The translations under genes were made by a program, and so were the position numbers. A stretch of 64,000 nucleotides of DNA from Marinobacterium_D sp050908845 (lineage in GTDB: Bacteria > Pseudomonadota > Gammaproteobacteria > Pseudomonadales > Balneatricaceae): contig NZ_CP194171.1 of assembly GCF_050908845.1 (NCBI RefSeq), positions 2,542,001 to 2,606,000 on the forward strand. The letters are read 5' to 3'. This document shows positions 44,901 to 55,500 of the stretch, piece by piece (within the stretch, counting starts at the first letter, position 1; each line of letters opens with the position of its first letter). The notes under the pieces are model-generated. The model did not search any database, was not told where the DNA came from, and saw nothing but the letters and a program-made list of their open reading frames with translations.

Positions 44901-47900
44901 GACCGGAACCTTGTTTCCGGCCTTGGTGAGCGCGAGTAACTCATTGCTCGTACCACCTCCGGCACTGCCTGCCGAATCGACTGAAGAGTGGCAGTAGTCG
45001 CGGTAGCTTTTACGATATTCAGCCGATACCAGCATCTCTACTGCCTGACCGTAAAGCTCCCGCCAAGCGTACCCGAAGAGTTCCTCTGCACGCTTGTTCA
45101 CCATGACCACGCCGCCTTCGGCGTTAGCGACGACCATCGGGTCTGGCGCGGATTCCAGCAGCTTTTTGAACTGATCCTTGCTCTTGCTGAGCTCCAGGGT
45201 ACGTTCTTCCACCTTGTCTTCCAGCTCATCACGGGCGCGAACCAGTGAGCGTGTGGCACGGTCGCCGATCCAGGTGTTGATACCCATCAGGCTCAATGAC
45301 AGAAACAGGGTTGCACCCAACAACGCATACAGCGTATTCCGCGAGATGATATGCGCTTCCAGGGCCTCGGACTCATCGATTTCTGTAATCAGGCCCATGC
45401 CGAGCTCAGGCACCCAGTGCCATGCACTGAGCACCCTGTCATTGCGGTAATCAAGGAAGCCCTGGGTGTCTATACCGCTTTCCCCCCTGGAGATCCCGCG
45501 GGCTGCTGGCGTCAGTAATGATTTGTCGAACGGGTCTGTAGGAGCAGCAACCCGCTGCGGCGGGTTGGAAATGCGCAGGGTAAGCGCTGTCCGGCCGCCT
45601 TCAGGGATGACACCCTGGGAGATCAGATCTTCTGTGAAGCGGCTCTCGCTGAGCATCAGGCCCGAAGCGTCAACAGCATAGGTTTCGCCCGTTTTGCCGG
45701 TGGTGCCGCGCGAGAGTATTTCAGAGAACACATGTGCTGGATCCGCCGTGGCTACGACTGCACCTACCGGACGGCCAACGTAATCGAGTACGGGCGCCGC
45801 GAAATAGATTTCGACCTGTTCACTGACCGGGTTGAAGGTCGGCCGTATGAAGACGACTTCACCCTGGAAGACTCGCTCTTTGAGCGTGCTCATCAGGTGC
45901 TTTACCGATGGGGCACCGTTATAAACAGGCGAGCCATCGGTCAGGACCATGGAGAATTTCCAGTTGCTGTCGCCCAGATTGTGTTGATCGAGCAGTGCCT
46001 GAAGGCTGTTACTAGAGGGGCTTGGTTCTTCCTGTCCCGATTCAATTTCCCAGGTAGTTAAAAGCGTTTCGAGCCCCTCTTCCCTTGCAATCAAGGTGAT
46101 AAGCCTAAGTCGGCCATTCACCCAGAACTGCAGCATTTCATGAGTGGCGTTGAGCATGGTATTCAGGGATTGCCCCGCCCGCTGACGCGCGACCTGTTCC
46201 TCTCGTTCGAGCGAGTGCCAGGTAAGACCTAGAACGACTACCAGGATCGAAGACAGCGCCAGTATGCCAAACAGCCGTAATCGACTGGACTGGTAGAGGG
46301 AAAGAGCGCCTTCCGCTTTGCGTGCCAGGTACCAGACGATACCGATTAGAATAATCGCAAGCCCGATCGTAATCACCACAAACTGGATCACCGGCAACTG
46401 CTGGTTCTGAGAAGCCGCAGGCGAAGTGCCGGCATCGCCGAGACCGATATTGAGCCATCGATTTCGGATCGCATCACGCTGTGCCGGTGTGACGGTATCG
46501 ATCGCTTTATTGAGAATTCCGATCAGTTCCGGCCAGTCTTTGCGCACTGCGATACTCAGCTCGTAGTGGTAGTCGGTTCTGAACGCCACCTGCAGGTCTG
46601 ATAACGCATAGTCACTAACGAGATCCAGTGCGGAGTACTGGTTCGCCAGCATCGCATCCAGGTTGCCTTCAGACACCGCGAGCAGCCCGTCCTTCAGAGA
46701 CGGAACGGCTACAAATTTGATGTTGGGGTAGTTGCTTTTCGCCCACTCGGTGCTGGCATAACTTTCTACAACACCGAGCTGCGCGCCTGCCAGCGAAGCC
46801 ATATTGCTGAACGATTCGGAGTTCTCCTCCCGTGCAATGATGACGGATGGAATACGCAGGTAGGAATCGGTAAAATTGAAAAATTCACGCCGGCTTTCGG
46901 TTGGGGCCATGCCCGGCAGGATATCTATCTCTCGCTGCTTGGCCTTTTCCACGACGTCCGCCCAGACCTTCTCGGGGACCAGCTCAAGTTTTATGCCCAG
47001 CTGGTCGCTGATCAGAGCAGCATAGTCCGCGACGATACCTGAATAATTACCCTCGGCATCGATAAATTCGAAGGGCGCCCAGTCTGGATCGGAACCAAAA
47101 GTTATGATCGGGTGTTCCAGCAGCCAGCCCTGTTCTTCCGAATTCAGCTCAAGTTGTGACAATGGATCGGCGGCATCCAACTCCTGGCCGGGATTCAACC
47201 AGGCGGAAAGTATCTCCATCCGTTCATCCTGGCTGATTGAGGCTATCCCCTTGGTAAGGATGCTATGCAGTAACGGCTTATCTCCGGTCACCAGCATGCG
47301 TAGCGGGTTGTTACCCAAATTGCTTGGGAAGGAGCTAAAGCCCGACAGTGCGTTTTCCCTCAGGAAATATTCGACAACACTTTGGGAATCCATGGTGGCG
47401 TCAGCCTGACCGGCCAGCACCATCTCGATGGCATCGAGGATTGAATCAGCTTCGATGACCTGAATTCCGGGCATCCTCTCTTTGACGATATCGATCGTCG
47501 CGTAACCTGAAGGAATCACCAGTCGCTTTCCGTTCAGGTCGCTCATACTGCGAATATTTGTTCCGTCCTTGGCGTAAACAAACTCTTTCAACACCAGATA
47601 GCTGGGGGTATGAAGCGCGTACTGGCTGCGATCAGCAGAAAAATAGGCAGCGGCTACCAGATCGATCTCACGCTCCTTGAGCATGGAGTGCAGTTTGCTG
47701 TAGCTGGCCGGTTCTGAGTATTCGAACTGGAGACCTGTTTTCTCGGCGATGACGTCGAGAAAATCGATGGTGATACCGACATAATCACCTTCACGATCAA
47801 TATAGTTAAAGGGTGGCCAACTATCTTCTTTACCAACCAAGACCCGAGGACTGGACTCAATCCATGCCTTTTCTTCCGCGGTTAAATTAACTGCCCTGTC

Positions 47901-48431
47901 GCTGGATAGGCTCTTCGAGAGGACGCTGACGATCTGCGTTTCATCCCGCTTTGCAACCATATCGCTGAGCAGGTTTATCGAATCGATCAGTGACTGCTTA
48001 TTGCGCTCGTAATCCGGTGAGTCCAGTACCGCCTTGGCTTGCTGCACATCTCCAGCCGCCATATAGGTTTCAGCCCGCATCTCCAGATCGACCAGCGACT
48101 CATTGAAGGCGTTGATCAGCTCGAGCTGGCTTTCAGCTTCTTCCGGCGCAAGGGCACGGATCTGGCTGAGCGTATCGTCGAAACGAGTAACCGCGATCCT
48201 GTACCTGTTCAGCCACTGTTCGTTACCTGAGTAGACGTAGGTGGTCATCGCGCCCGTCAGAATTTCATCCTGAAACAGCAGAGATTCGGTTAGCTGGGCA
48301 AGGTTGGCCGCACTTTGCTCGTCCTGCGAGGTTTCGTCTGTGGCGACAACACCTTGTGGCGAGAGGACGAGAAACAGAGATGAGATAACAATGAATGGCA
48401 GCAGAGTACTTTTAAAGACGCGTTTTATCAT
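41988..48431 (-). CDS. Giant BvgS-like hybrid sensor histidine kinase
   Basis: This protein has 2147 residues. Domains in order are a signal or anchor (1-30) and a helical region. Two periplasmic solute-binding (SBP_bac_3) domains follow (about 185-410 and 435-665). Two membrane helices (about 680-705, 720-742) lead to an extracellular cache-like region (about 745-1045) and a third helix. Two PAS domains follow, then HisKA with His1351 (MSHEIRTPMN) and HATPase (GGTGLGLSI). Next are two receivers (YLDWKMPRMDG and VLMDLQMPVMDG) and an HPt domain with His1933 (AHTTKGVAGN). The C-terminus carries two about 60-residue acidic repeats (LLEEDDGDAEEYF and LLEDDDGEAADLF). It is likely an EvgS/BvgS-type sensor of a small amino-acid-like ligand. 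It overlaps the upstream binding-protein gene by 4 nt. Confidence 0.94.
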   Translation of the reverse strand: MIKRVFKSTLLPFIVISSLFLVLSPQGVVATDETSQDEQSAANLAQLTESLLFQDEILTGAMTTYVYSGNEQWLNRYRIAVTRFDDTLSQIRALAPEEAESQLELINAFNESLVDLEMRAETYMAAGDVQQAKAVLDSPDYERNKQSLIDSINLLSDMVAKRDETQIVSVLSKSLSSDRAVNLTAEEKAWIESSPRVLVGKEDSWPPFNYIDREGDYVGITIDFLDVIAEKTGLQFEYSEPASYSKLHSMLKEREIDLVAAAYFSADRSQYALHTPSYLVLKEFVYAKDGTNIRSMSDLNGKRLVIPSGYATIDIVKERMPGIQVIEADSILDAIEMVLAGQADATMDSQSVVEYFLRENALSGFSSFPSNLGNNPLRMLVTGDKPLLHSILTKGIASISQDERMEILSAWLNPGQELDAADPLSQLELNSEEQGWLLEHPIITFGSDPDWAPFEFIDAEGNYSGIVADYAALISDQLGIKLELVPEKVWADVVEKAKQREIDILPGMAPTESRREFFNFTDSYLRIPSVIIAREENSESFSNMASLAGAQLGVVESYASTEWAKSNYPNIKFVAVPSLKDGLLAVSEGNLDAMLANQYSALDLVSDYALSDLQVAFRTDYHYELSIAVRKDWPELIGILNKAIDTVTPAQRDAIRNRWLNIGLGDAGTSPAASQNQQLPVIQFVVITIGLAIILIGIVWYLARKAEGALSLYQSSRLRLFGILALSSILVVVLGLTWHSLEREEQVARQRAGQSLNTMLNATHEMLQFWVNGRLRLITLIAREEGLETLLTTWEIESGQEEPSPSSNSLQALLDQHNLGDSNWKFSMVLTDGSPVYNGAPSVKHLMSTLKERVFQGEVVFIRPTFNPVSEQVEIYFAAPVLDYVGRPVGAVVATADPAHVFSEILSRGTTGKTGETYAVDASGLMLSESRFTEDLISQGVIPEGGRTALTLRISNPPQRVAAPTDPFDKSLLTPAARGISRGESGIDTQGFLDYRNDRVLSAWHWVPELGMGLITEIDESEALEAHIISRNTLYALLGATLFLSLSLMGINTWIGDRATRSLVRARDELEDKVEERTLELSKSKDQFKKLLESAPDPMVVANAEGGVVMVNKRAEELFGYAWRELYGQAVEMLVSAEYRKSYRDYCHSSVDSAGSAGGGTSNELLALTKAGNKVPVEISLSPIESEEGTLIATSLRDISERRKAERALADSRKLLQSVLDNSPALIYMKDPEGRYVLVNKVWERVAQCENGAALGKTDYDIHAKDVADRFHQTDLQAIDQGDTVQLEETVRNPDGSISTYISFKFPVFDTDGELFALGGISTDITELVIAREQAYDANRAKSEFLANMSHEIRTPMNAIIGMSYLALQTELSPRQEDYLNKINSAANALLGIINDILDFSKIEAGKLELENIPFNLDETISNLTSLMNVKVQEKGLELLIATDKDVPRGLNGDPLRLGQILINLVNNAVKFTDTGEIVIKIGNKSLADDKVTLQFAVSDTGIGMTPEQVGNLFQSFSQADASTTRKYGGTGLGLSICKQLTQMMGGDIWVESVAGEGSTFLFTVQMDVNPDADTLKVEPEPDLRGLPVLIVDDSPAAREIIKQAAESLTFDPVIAASGPEALELISKHDERGYPFSIVYLDWKMPRMDGIEMNNTLRKLSLKAPPKVIMTTSYDTNEMLRKVGNSVDGVLAKPVSASSMLDAAMLALGRETRSGGADKSDSSAESIAISVSGADILLVEDNEINQQVATELLERAGMKVDIAENGQIAVDKINAQDYDIVLMDLQMPVMDGFEASTAIRKDQRFDELPIVAMTANAMAGDKERCLAAGMQDHVAKPIEPAALYHALVRWIKPREGLGKVALAARKEATVQAELSLPEVEGLDTEVGLARLGGNRKLYRDLIRRFIKDQKSAATEIRAALDAEDSALAERLAHTTKGVAGNLGATGIQESAQQLEHAINKQDLAQAERLLPGFTATLDAMMEALDAFEAAEAAAFETQTSGTGASSAETRAVLARLQGLLEEDDGDAEEYFIDNQPLLKQSLASEHVAELGDHIENFDFEAALKVMAQINNDLQQQISMPDLSGLLALLEDDDGEAADLFEELKPSLQSALDKAVLDELEEAIENFDFELAAKVVRESCLTDSESQG

Positions 48432-49213
48432 TGCGCAGCCTCCGCGGGCAGAACAAAGCCATATTTCCTTAGAATCAGACGGTAGTCAGGTGTAGTGATA
48501 TATTGGCGGACCTGCTGTTCCAACTGATCCCTGAACGCTTCGGCATTTGGCATACGACGCGAGACGGCGAGATTAACCGGCAGTACATGAACTGAAGGTG
48601 TGAGTACTTTGAATGCGCTTCTAACGCCGAGCCTATCGGCGCTGCTGAGAAAGTACTGCTGGTTGTTGATGGCGAGATCGAAGGTGCCCGATAACAGCCC
48701 CTTTAGCTGGGCAACCGAATCAAGCACTGGAGCTTTAGTGAGGTAATGGGTGGAATCAAACTCCGGCCCATAGGTCCAGCCGTAGTTAACACCTATCTTG
48801 AACTGGGCAATGCTGAGCAGACGTCCGTTATATTCAATGGGACTGTCCGCCCGTGCGATGAGATCCTGGGTTTCGTAGATATGGGGAGTCGAGGTAAACA
48901 GGGCTAATTTATCGCGCTCCGGTGTGGAGGTGAGGTTGACCATCATATCCTGGCTCCCCGCTGCCATCGATTGCAGGGCACCACGCATGTCTGAATATTG
49001 GGTAACCTGAGCCTCGTACCCGAGCTTCTCTAAAACCGCTTCAGCGATCTCGTAAGAAGCACCGCCTGGTGTACCGTCCCTGTCCACGGCATAGAAAGGA
49101 TAAAAATCTTCCGGCATTGCGATGCGGATTACCGCTTTCTCGGCCGCCCTGACCTGGTAAGAGAATACCGCAAGCGCGAGGGCAAGGATTAACCTGACAG
49201 CTAAGTTGGTCAT
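48428..49213 (-). CDS. Periplasmic solute-binding protein, SBP_bac_3 family
   Basis: This 261-residue protein has a Sec signal peptide ending at VRA near residue 23. The mature part has the type II periplasmic binding fold, starting VIRIAMPEDFYPFYAVDRDGTPGGASYEIAEAV and containing the family pattern DMMVNLTSTPERDK. No ABC permease or ATPase is nearby, so it is more likely a signalling co-receptor than a transporter component. Its stop overlaps the start of the hybrid kinase (ATGA), giving tight coupling, and the kinase itself has two related domains. It is the first gene of the five-gene signalling operon. Confidence 0.92.
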   Translation of the reverse strand: MTNLAVRLILALALAVFSYQVRAAEKAVIRIAMPEDFYPFYAVDRDGTPGGASYEIAEAVLEKLGYEAQVTQYSDMRGALQSMAAGSQDMMVNLTSTPERDKLALFTSTPHIYETQDLIARADSPIEYNGRLLSIAQFKIGVNYGWTYGPEFDSTHYLTKAPVLDSVAQLKGLLSGTFDLAINNQQYFLSSADRLGVRSAFKVLTPSVHVLPVNLAVSRRMPNAEAFRDQLEQQVRQYITTPDYRLILRKYGFVLPAEAAQ

Positions 49214-49583
49214 TTGAGCTCCGTTACGGGGGCATATATAGCTAATCAGGATGATTCTGTTAGCCGGCTTAAACCACTGCCCGAGTTAGAAATGCGCTGA
49301 TACATCTATCTCGGATGCTCAACAGTGCATTTTCCCTGGTAGTCCGACTACCCTATCCGACTTATAGCATTAGGCTGTTAAATCAACAAGCTGCAGTAAA
49401 ATTGCTTCTCTTCTGGAAACCATTGGACGCTACTGAGGCGCTCTGAGCGCTTTTTTCTCGAGGGTCTTTGGTTGTGCTAGTCAGGTGTAGCTCTACGCTC
49501 AGACGCTTGTTTGCCCACTTACACCTTGGCCAGAACATGCCTGAATAAGGTGTGAGTGGGCAATGTCTATGCGCTAAAGGTTC
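49214..49583. other. Intergenic stretch with two hairpins
   Basis: This holds the promoter region of the signalling operon, though no clear -35/-10 was fixed. A hairpin GCGC-TCTGA-GCGC followed by TTTTTT sits at 49438-49456 on +. A long imperfect inverted repeat sits at 49513-49561: GCCCACTTACACCTT / AAGGTGTGAGTGGGC, loop 19 nt. The latter lies 23 bp after the stop of the giant - strand gene but lacks a T tract on that strand. No gene is seen. Confidence 0.6.
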
Positions 49584-52500
49584 TTAGCGTTTGCCTGCCC
49601 AGCTTCTTAAACCACTGGAAATCAGCGAGTGATTTTTTGATAACCAGGAATCAAGCTGCTCTTCCACCTGCGAGTGCTCCAGGCTCTTCAGGCTGCCTTC
49701 TTCAGCGGTATCGTCGAAGATCTGGTAGTCCCTTGCAGATACTGCACCTGCGCTAAGCAGATAGTTATAGGCGAGCGAATCATCCTGATTCAGGCGCTCG
49801 GCAACAGCGATTGGCATTGAACCCTTGGGTGAATTGATAGTTTGATGGCCGGCATCCGATTCGACCTGCGTACCAGGCTCTGAGGCTAGCGTTATGCGCA
49901 CACCAGCAGAGAGTGTTTCGGCCATGACGCCGCTGTCATGCTCGAAACCAAGCAGATGCCCCAACTCATGGGTCAGTACACTGAGTAGATCCATCTGGCC
50001 TTCAGCTTGCGGTGAAGAGGCAATCGCTACTATTCCATCAGACAGAGCAAACTCGCTGTCATCCTCGGGTGTCGGATCGATGAACCACCCCCACCCCGCC
50101 GCATTAGTGTCGAGAGTGATAGTATTGGTCGCACGGTCGGCAGTGCCAAGGGTCAGTCCAGACAGGTCGCTGATATCGACACTGACCTGGTTCAGAATCA
50201 CACGGTACCTGGCATCCAGCTGATCCTGACTCAGCCAGTATTGCTTGGCCTGGCTGAGGATGGCATCGATGTCGTCGGCCTGGAGCGATGTCTGATCAGT
50301 GGTTCCAGCAGCCGGGGCGGTTTCGGCCAGCATAGCCGACACAGTGCGATTCTCCGGATGAGCTTGCTGATCGCCTCGGGTCAGATTACCGCTGACGAAC
50401 AGCACCACTTTACCCTCGCTATCCCTAATCTCGATCTGGGCAAAGTCGTTGAAGCCAGGTTCACCGGCATCATTAAAGATAAAGCGTACGGTGTAGCCAT
50501 CCACGTTGTTAAAGCGACCAGTGCCCTCACCGATCAGCGTGTCTGCGGGTGCGCTGCGCGGCAGATGGTTGATTTCAGGATCGTCGTAAGCGGTTATCCA
50601 TGTCAGCGTCTCTAAGTGGAAACTGTTCCCGTCGAAGTTCACCTGCAGATTATTCGGACCGATAAGCGGGTCTGAATGTAGTTCGAAACCGTGGGTGACC
50701 CTCATGCCTGCGTCGGTGAAAATACTGCCGCCACCGGTCATGCGTACGCCGGCCGGTTCTGTCTCGGCAGCTTGGTAATGCGCCGGATCACTGCTCCAGA
50801 CTACATCACCGGTCAACGGATCGGTGCCGTTAACCGTGGCCAGGTTGACGTGGAATCCGACCTGGACGGCATCGTCGTAGACCCCCTCCGAGGTGAAGAC
50901 CCAGGTCTCGCCGGGATCGAGCAGGCCGTTGCGGTTGCTGTCACCTTCAATGAACTTACCCTGAGTCACTGCAACAGGCGTGAAGTCATCACCCGGGTTG
51001 TTGGTCGCCGCATCATCCACCAGCTGAATATCGGCCAGCGAGTCGGTGCCGGTGTTGGTCACCAGGTAGGTGAACACCGGAATACTGCCCGCATCAACCT
51101 GAACCGGGTTGGTCGCATCATTGGCATCTTCACCGTTAATCAGTTTAACCAGCGAGATACCGGGATCGGTGCCGTAGTAATGGGCCAGGTCCTCGTCGGT
51201 GTAAGTAGTGCCGAATTGATCGACCGCCACTACCTCAACGGTGTTCATTTGCTGACCCTGCTCAGCCTGACCATCAATGACAGGTGCGGAGCTGAATATC
51301 CATACTTCGCCCGGATCGATCAGACCATCGAGATCATCATCACCCGATTGGTACTCGGGGGTGAAGCCGTCCGAGTCCACGATACTGGTCAATTCCAGTT
51401 CAGTATCGCCCTGGTTGAACACCTGGTAGGTCCAGACGATATCGGTGCCGATCTGCAGTATCGGCCCTGTCGGTACATCGGCGTCCTCGGCGCGGGTAGG
51501 ATTCTCTTCGTCGACTGCATTGATCGCCTTCTCAACCCTGATGCCCGATACCTGTCCCAGATAACTGGCCGAGTCGTTGTCTGCGGCGAACTGGCCGGTT
51601 ACTGGCTCGGTGGCGATAACACGTACCTGGTTGGTGTGCAGACCAGCCTCGGCGGTTTCACCCTCCAGCGGCGTTCCCTGGGTGGTGTATTGCCATACCT
51701 CATCCACATCCAACAGACCGTCCTGGTTGATATCGCCGATATTAAAGCCATCGACCATTACCGCCGTGGGCGTAAAGTCATCACTGGGATCATCCGGGGT
51801 ATGGGCATCATCAACGAGCGAGCTGACGACCAGTGCCATGTTGCCGGTATTGCGAACCAGGTAGGTCCAGGTCAACTCGGCGCCCTCGCTGAGCTCCACA
51901 GGATCATCCGGATCATCGGCATCTTCGGTCGGGGTCGGCTGAGTTGGATCGGCGGCATTGATCGCCTTCTCCACATCGATACCGGCGACTGCGCCAAAGA
52001 TATTAGCCGGGTCGTCGTCGTACAGCGTAAACCCGGTCCGTGTATTGGTTGCACTGACGAGAGCCCAGTTGGTGTAAGCGCCTTCGCTGACCACATCCGT
52101 ATACTGGAAGATCCAGGTCTCGTTATGATCCAGACGGCCGTCAGCGTTTCTATCGCCACTGATATAGACGGGTACGAAGTCATCCGAGGGATCACCCGGC
52201 GTCCCGGCATCGTCGATAAGACTTAGGTTCTCCAGCGGGTCGCGACCGTTGGTGCTGACGGCGTAACTGAACACAACCTCGGAGCCAGCCGCCAGAATAA
52301 CCGGGTTGTTGGGGTTATTCGCGTCTTCTGCGGTGGTCGGAGAAGCCGGACGCACGGCGTTGACTGACTTGATCAGATTCAGCTCATCAAAGCTGCCGTA
52401 ATAATGCGCCAGATCGGTATCGGTATCCGTTACGCCGGTCAAAGGATCGCTGACCTCGACGCTGGCCAGGTTAACGTACGGCCCTTCTTCGACGACGCCT

Positions 52501-55500
52501 TCTGCAGAGAACAGCCAGACCTCGCCCGGATTGACCAGGCCGTCTGCATTCAGGTCACCAACGTTACTGCCGTCGATTTCCACGGCTATCGGCTCAAAGT
52601 CGTCACCGCTGTCGGCATCGGTGCCAGCGTCATCCCAGAGTGCATCGATGACGAACGACCGCTGACCTTCGTTGATTACACGGTAGGTCCAGGTGACTGT
52701 CTCGCCAATCGTCAGAACAGGCCCCGTCGGTGAGTCCGCATCCTCGTAAGCCGCTGGGGCCAGTGCATCAGCCGCATTGACCGCTTTCTCGAGGCGCACC
52801 TTCATTTCAGGAGGCGGATCGATAGTACTGAAGTAGCTGGCAGCATCCCTGTCGCTATGGGTTTCGCCGGTCACAACGTCGATGGCTTGCGCCATTACCC
52901 AGTTGGTGTAGTAGATCGGCTCGGCCACATAGTCATCGAAGACGGTGCCTTCAGAAGTGAACAGCCAGGTTTCGCCGGGATCTATCAGCTCATTCTGGTT
53001 GATATCGCCGATATTGAAACCGTTCAGATCCACTTCTTCATTGGGCATGAAGTCGTCACTGAGATCGTCCGGGGTGCCTGCATCGTCAGTGATTGAGGTC
53101 AGCTCAAAGGCGGTATCGCCTTCATTGATCACCTGGTAGGTCCAGGTAATCGGAGTACCCGGCTCCAGGTAAATACCTGGCTGCTGATCGGCATCCTCGC
53201 CGTTGATTGCTTTCTCGACACGTAGCTTGGGATCCGGATCTATGAAGCCACCATAGTAGTGGGCCGGATCCTCGTCACTGTAGGTTGTGCCGGTCTCTCG
53301 ATCGATCACCTCAACCCGGGCAATATTGACGTACTGGCCGGCGCTGGCGATACCTGCAGCTCTGAACACCCAGGTCTCACCGCTGTCGATCAGGTTGTCC
53401 TGGTCGCTATCGCCGATGTTGTACTCGACCCCGTTGAGAGTCACCTTGGCAGGTTCAAAATCGTCGCCGCTGAAACCGGCAGTGCCCGCATCGTCGATCA
53501 GCGACAGCAGCTCGACTTCCACATCGGTGTTATTGGTGACCAGGTAGGTCCAGGTGACTTCACTGCCTATATGCACGTTTACACCGGGAGCGGTATTGGC
53601 ATCCTGACCGTTGACCAGTTTCTGCAATCTGATACCGCTGGTATGCACATCGCTACAGACACAACCGCATTTCGGCGGATTGTCCATATCCTCTTTGCCG
53701 CCCTGGGTATCACGCTGCACCCCGCCGATATTGCCAGGCTGCGGATCACGCGGCCCCCCGGTCTGGTCGTTCCATTCCGCATCATGCTGATCCACCAGGC
53801 CCAACTCGCCGTCAGGCTCGGTGAGCGTTGCGTCCGCACCGGCAGCCAAGCCCAGCTCGGCGATGAAGGCCTTGGTATCGGGCATCAGCAGACGGTTCAC
53901 GGTAGGTGCGCCAAACGGACCGAAAGGCACGATGAAGGTGTTGAACTCGCCGGTCCAGTCGAACAGGCGGTCGCCGCCGGTATTGGCCATCAAAACATCC
54001 AGACCGGCGCCGCCGTAGGCGAAGTCTGCATCGGCGAAGATCGGATCATCCGGCTGGTTGTTGAGTCCACCGTTGGTGTTCATGTTGTCGTCGGCGTTCA
54101 GGTAGTCGTCTCCGCGACCACCGAACATGCGGTCCGCATTGGTACCACCAACAATCCAGTCGTTGCCCAGGTCACCGAATATACGGTCTATACCATCGTC
54201 ACTCTTCACCGGTGCGCCATCGACCATCAGTAGCTGGCCTGTACTTTCGTCGACGCGATAGCTGTCGAAGTTAAGCAGGAAGCCCTCGATGCGGGTGCGT
54301 GGGTTATAGGCATCATAGGCGGCGAACTTGCGTGTGACTGGATCATAGCCGAGCGGGTTGGAAGGATCGTATCCCAGTGCAGCCTCTGTCTGAGGTGCCT
54401 CAACGTAGAACTCTCGCTGCGCTTCCGCTCCGGAGATGGCGTCATCACCAGCACCGCCATGGATATAGTCGCAGCCCAGACCGCCATAGATCACGTCATT
54501 GCCGCCCTTATCAAACGCGGTCAGATCGACGCTTTTGAATAGCGTGCCGGTGATATTTACCACCGCGCCGATAAAGGGACCTCGAGTTTCAAGCAGTGTC
54601 TGCTGGTTGGCCACGAAGAGGCCGTTCAGTGACTCGGTCAGGCCATTGCGACTGGTCAGAATCTTGCCATCATCACCGAGGATACCGTCGTCGCCGGTAC
54701 CGCCATAGAGGCGGTCATGGCCGCTACCGCCGTAGATGTCGTCATTCTGGGCCTCGCCAAAGATCACATCGTTGCCGGTCATGCCGTGCAGGATGTCATC
54801 GCCGGATTCGCCGTGAATCAGGTCGTCCTCACCCCGATCACCGGTAGCACGCTCTCCCTCGGTGTAATCCAGCAGGGTGAAGGCACGCGGGATGACCTTG
54901 TGCCCCTCGGCGGACAGGTCATAGTTGAAAATCAGGAAGGCGGGCTCAGCGGCCGGTTCGCCGTTGGTACCGACAAGGCGATAGATATTGCCGTTATCGC
55001 CGAGAATCACATCAGCATCCCGGGAGTGCGCATCATCACTGGGCATGCATTCACACTTGACCAGACCGGTGTTGTTGCGCTCCAGGCGCGTGCCGGCACC
55101 ACCGAACAGGGTATCGCTGCCTGTGGGTCGCAGGGATGGAGCCACCAGGCTGAACAGGTTTGAGCTGTCGCCGATCAGGTCGTCCTGCCCCAGGTTACCG
55201 AAGATCAGATCGTTGCCACCGTTGCCCTCTATGTAGTCGTCGCCATCAGTTCCAAACCCAGCGAAGTCTTCAAACGAAACACGGGTCAGGTGCACGTTCA
55301 GGGAAAGGCTGCCATCGCCCTGCAGGTTATCATCACCGAGTTGACCAAAGATCACATCGTCACCAGCACCACCAGCGATCGAGTCGTTGCCGAAGGTGTT
55401 GATCAGCGGCGTATCGTTATGGTCGTACAGGCGTAGGTAGCGTTCCACCGCACCGGTCGGGTTAACCTGGGCTGTGCCGGTGATCTGCGCCACGCCATCG

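Noticed and set aside
50691..52226. 511-codon open frame on + opposite the DUF11-like repeats
   Set aside because: The periodic translation mirrors the repeats of the real - strand gene; it has no ribosome binding site.
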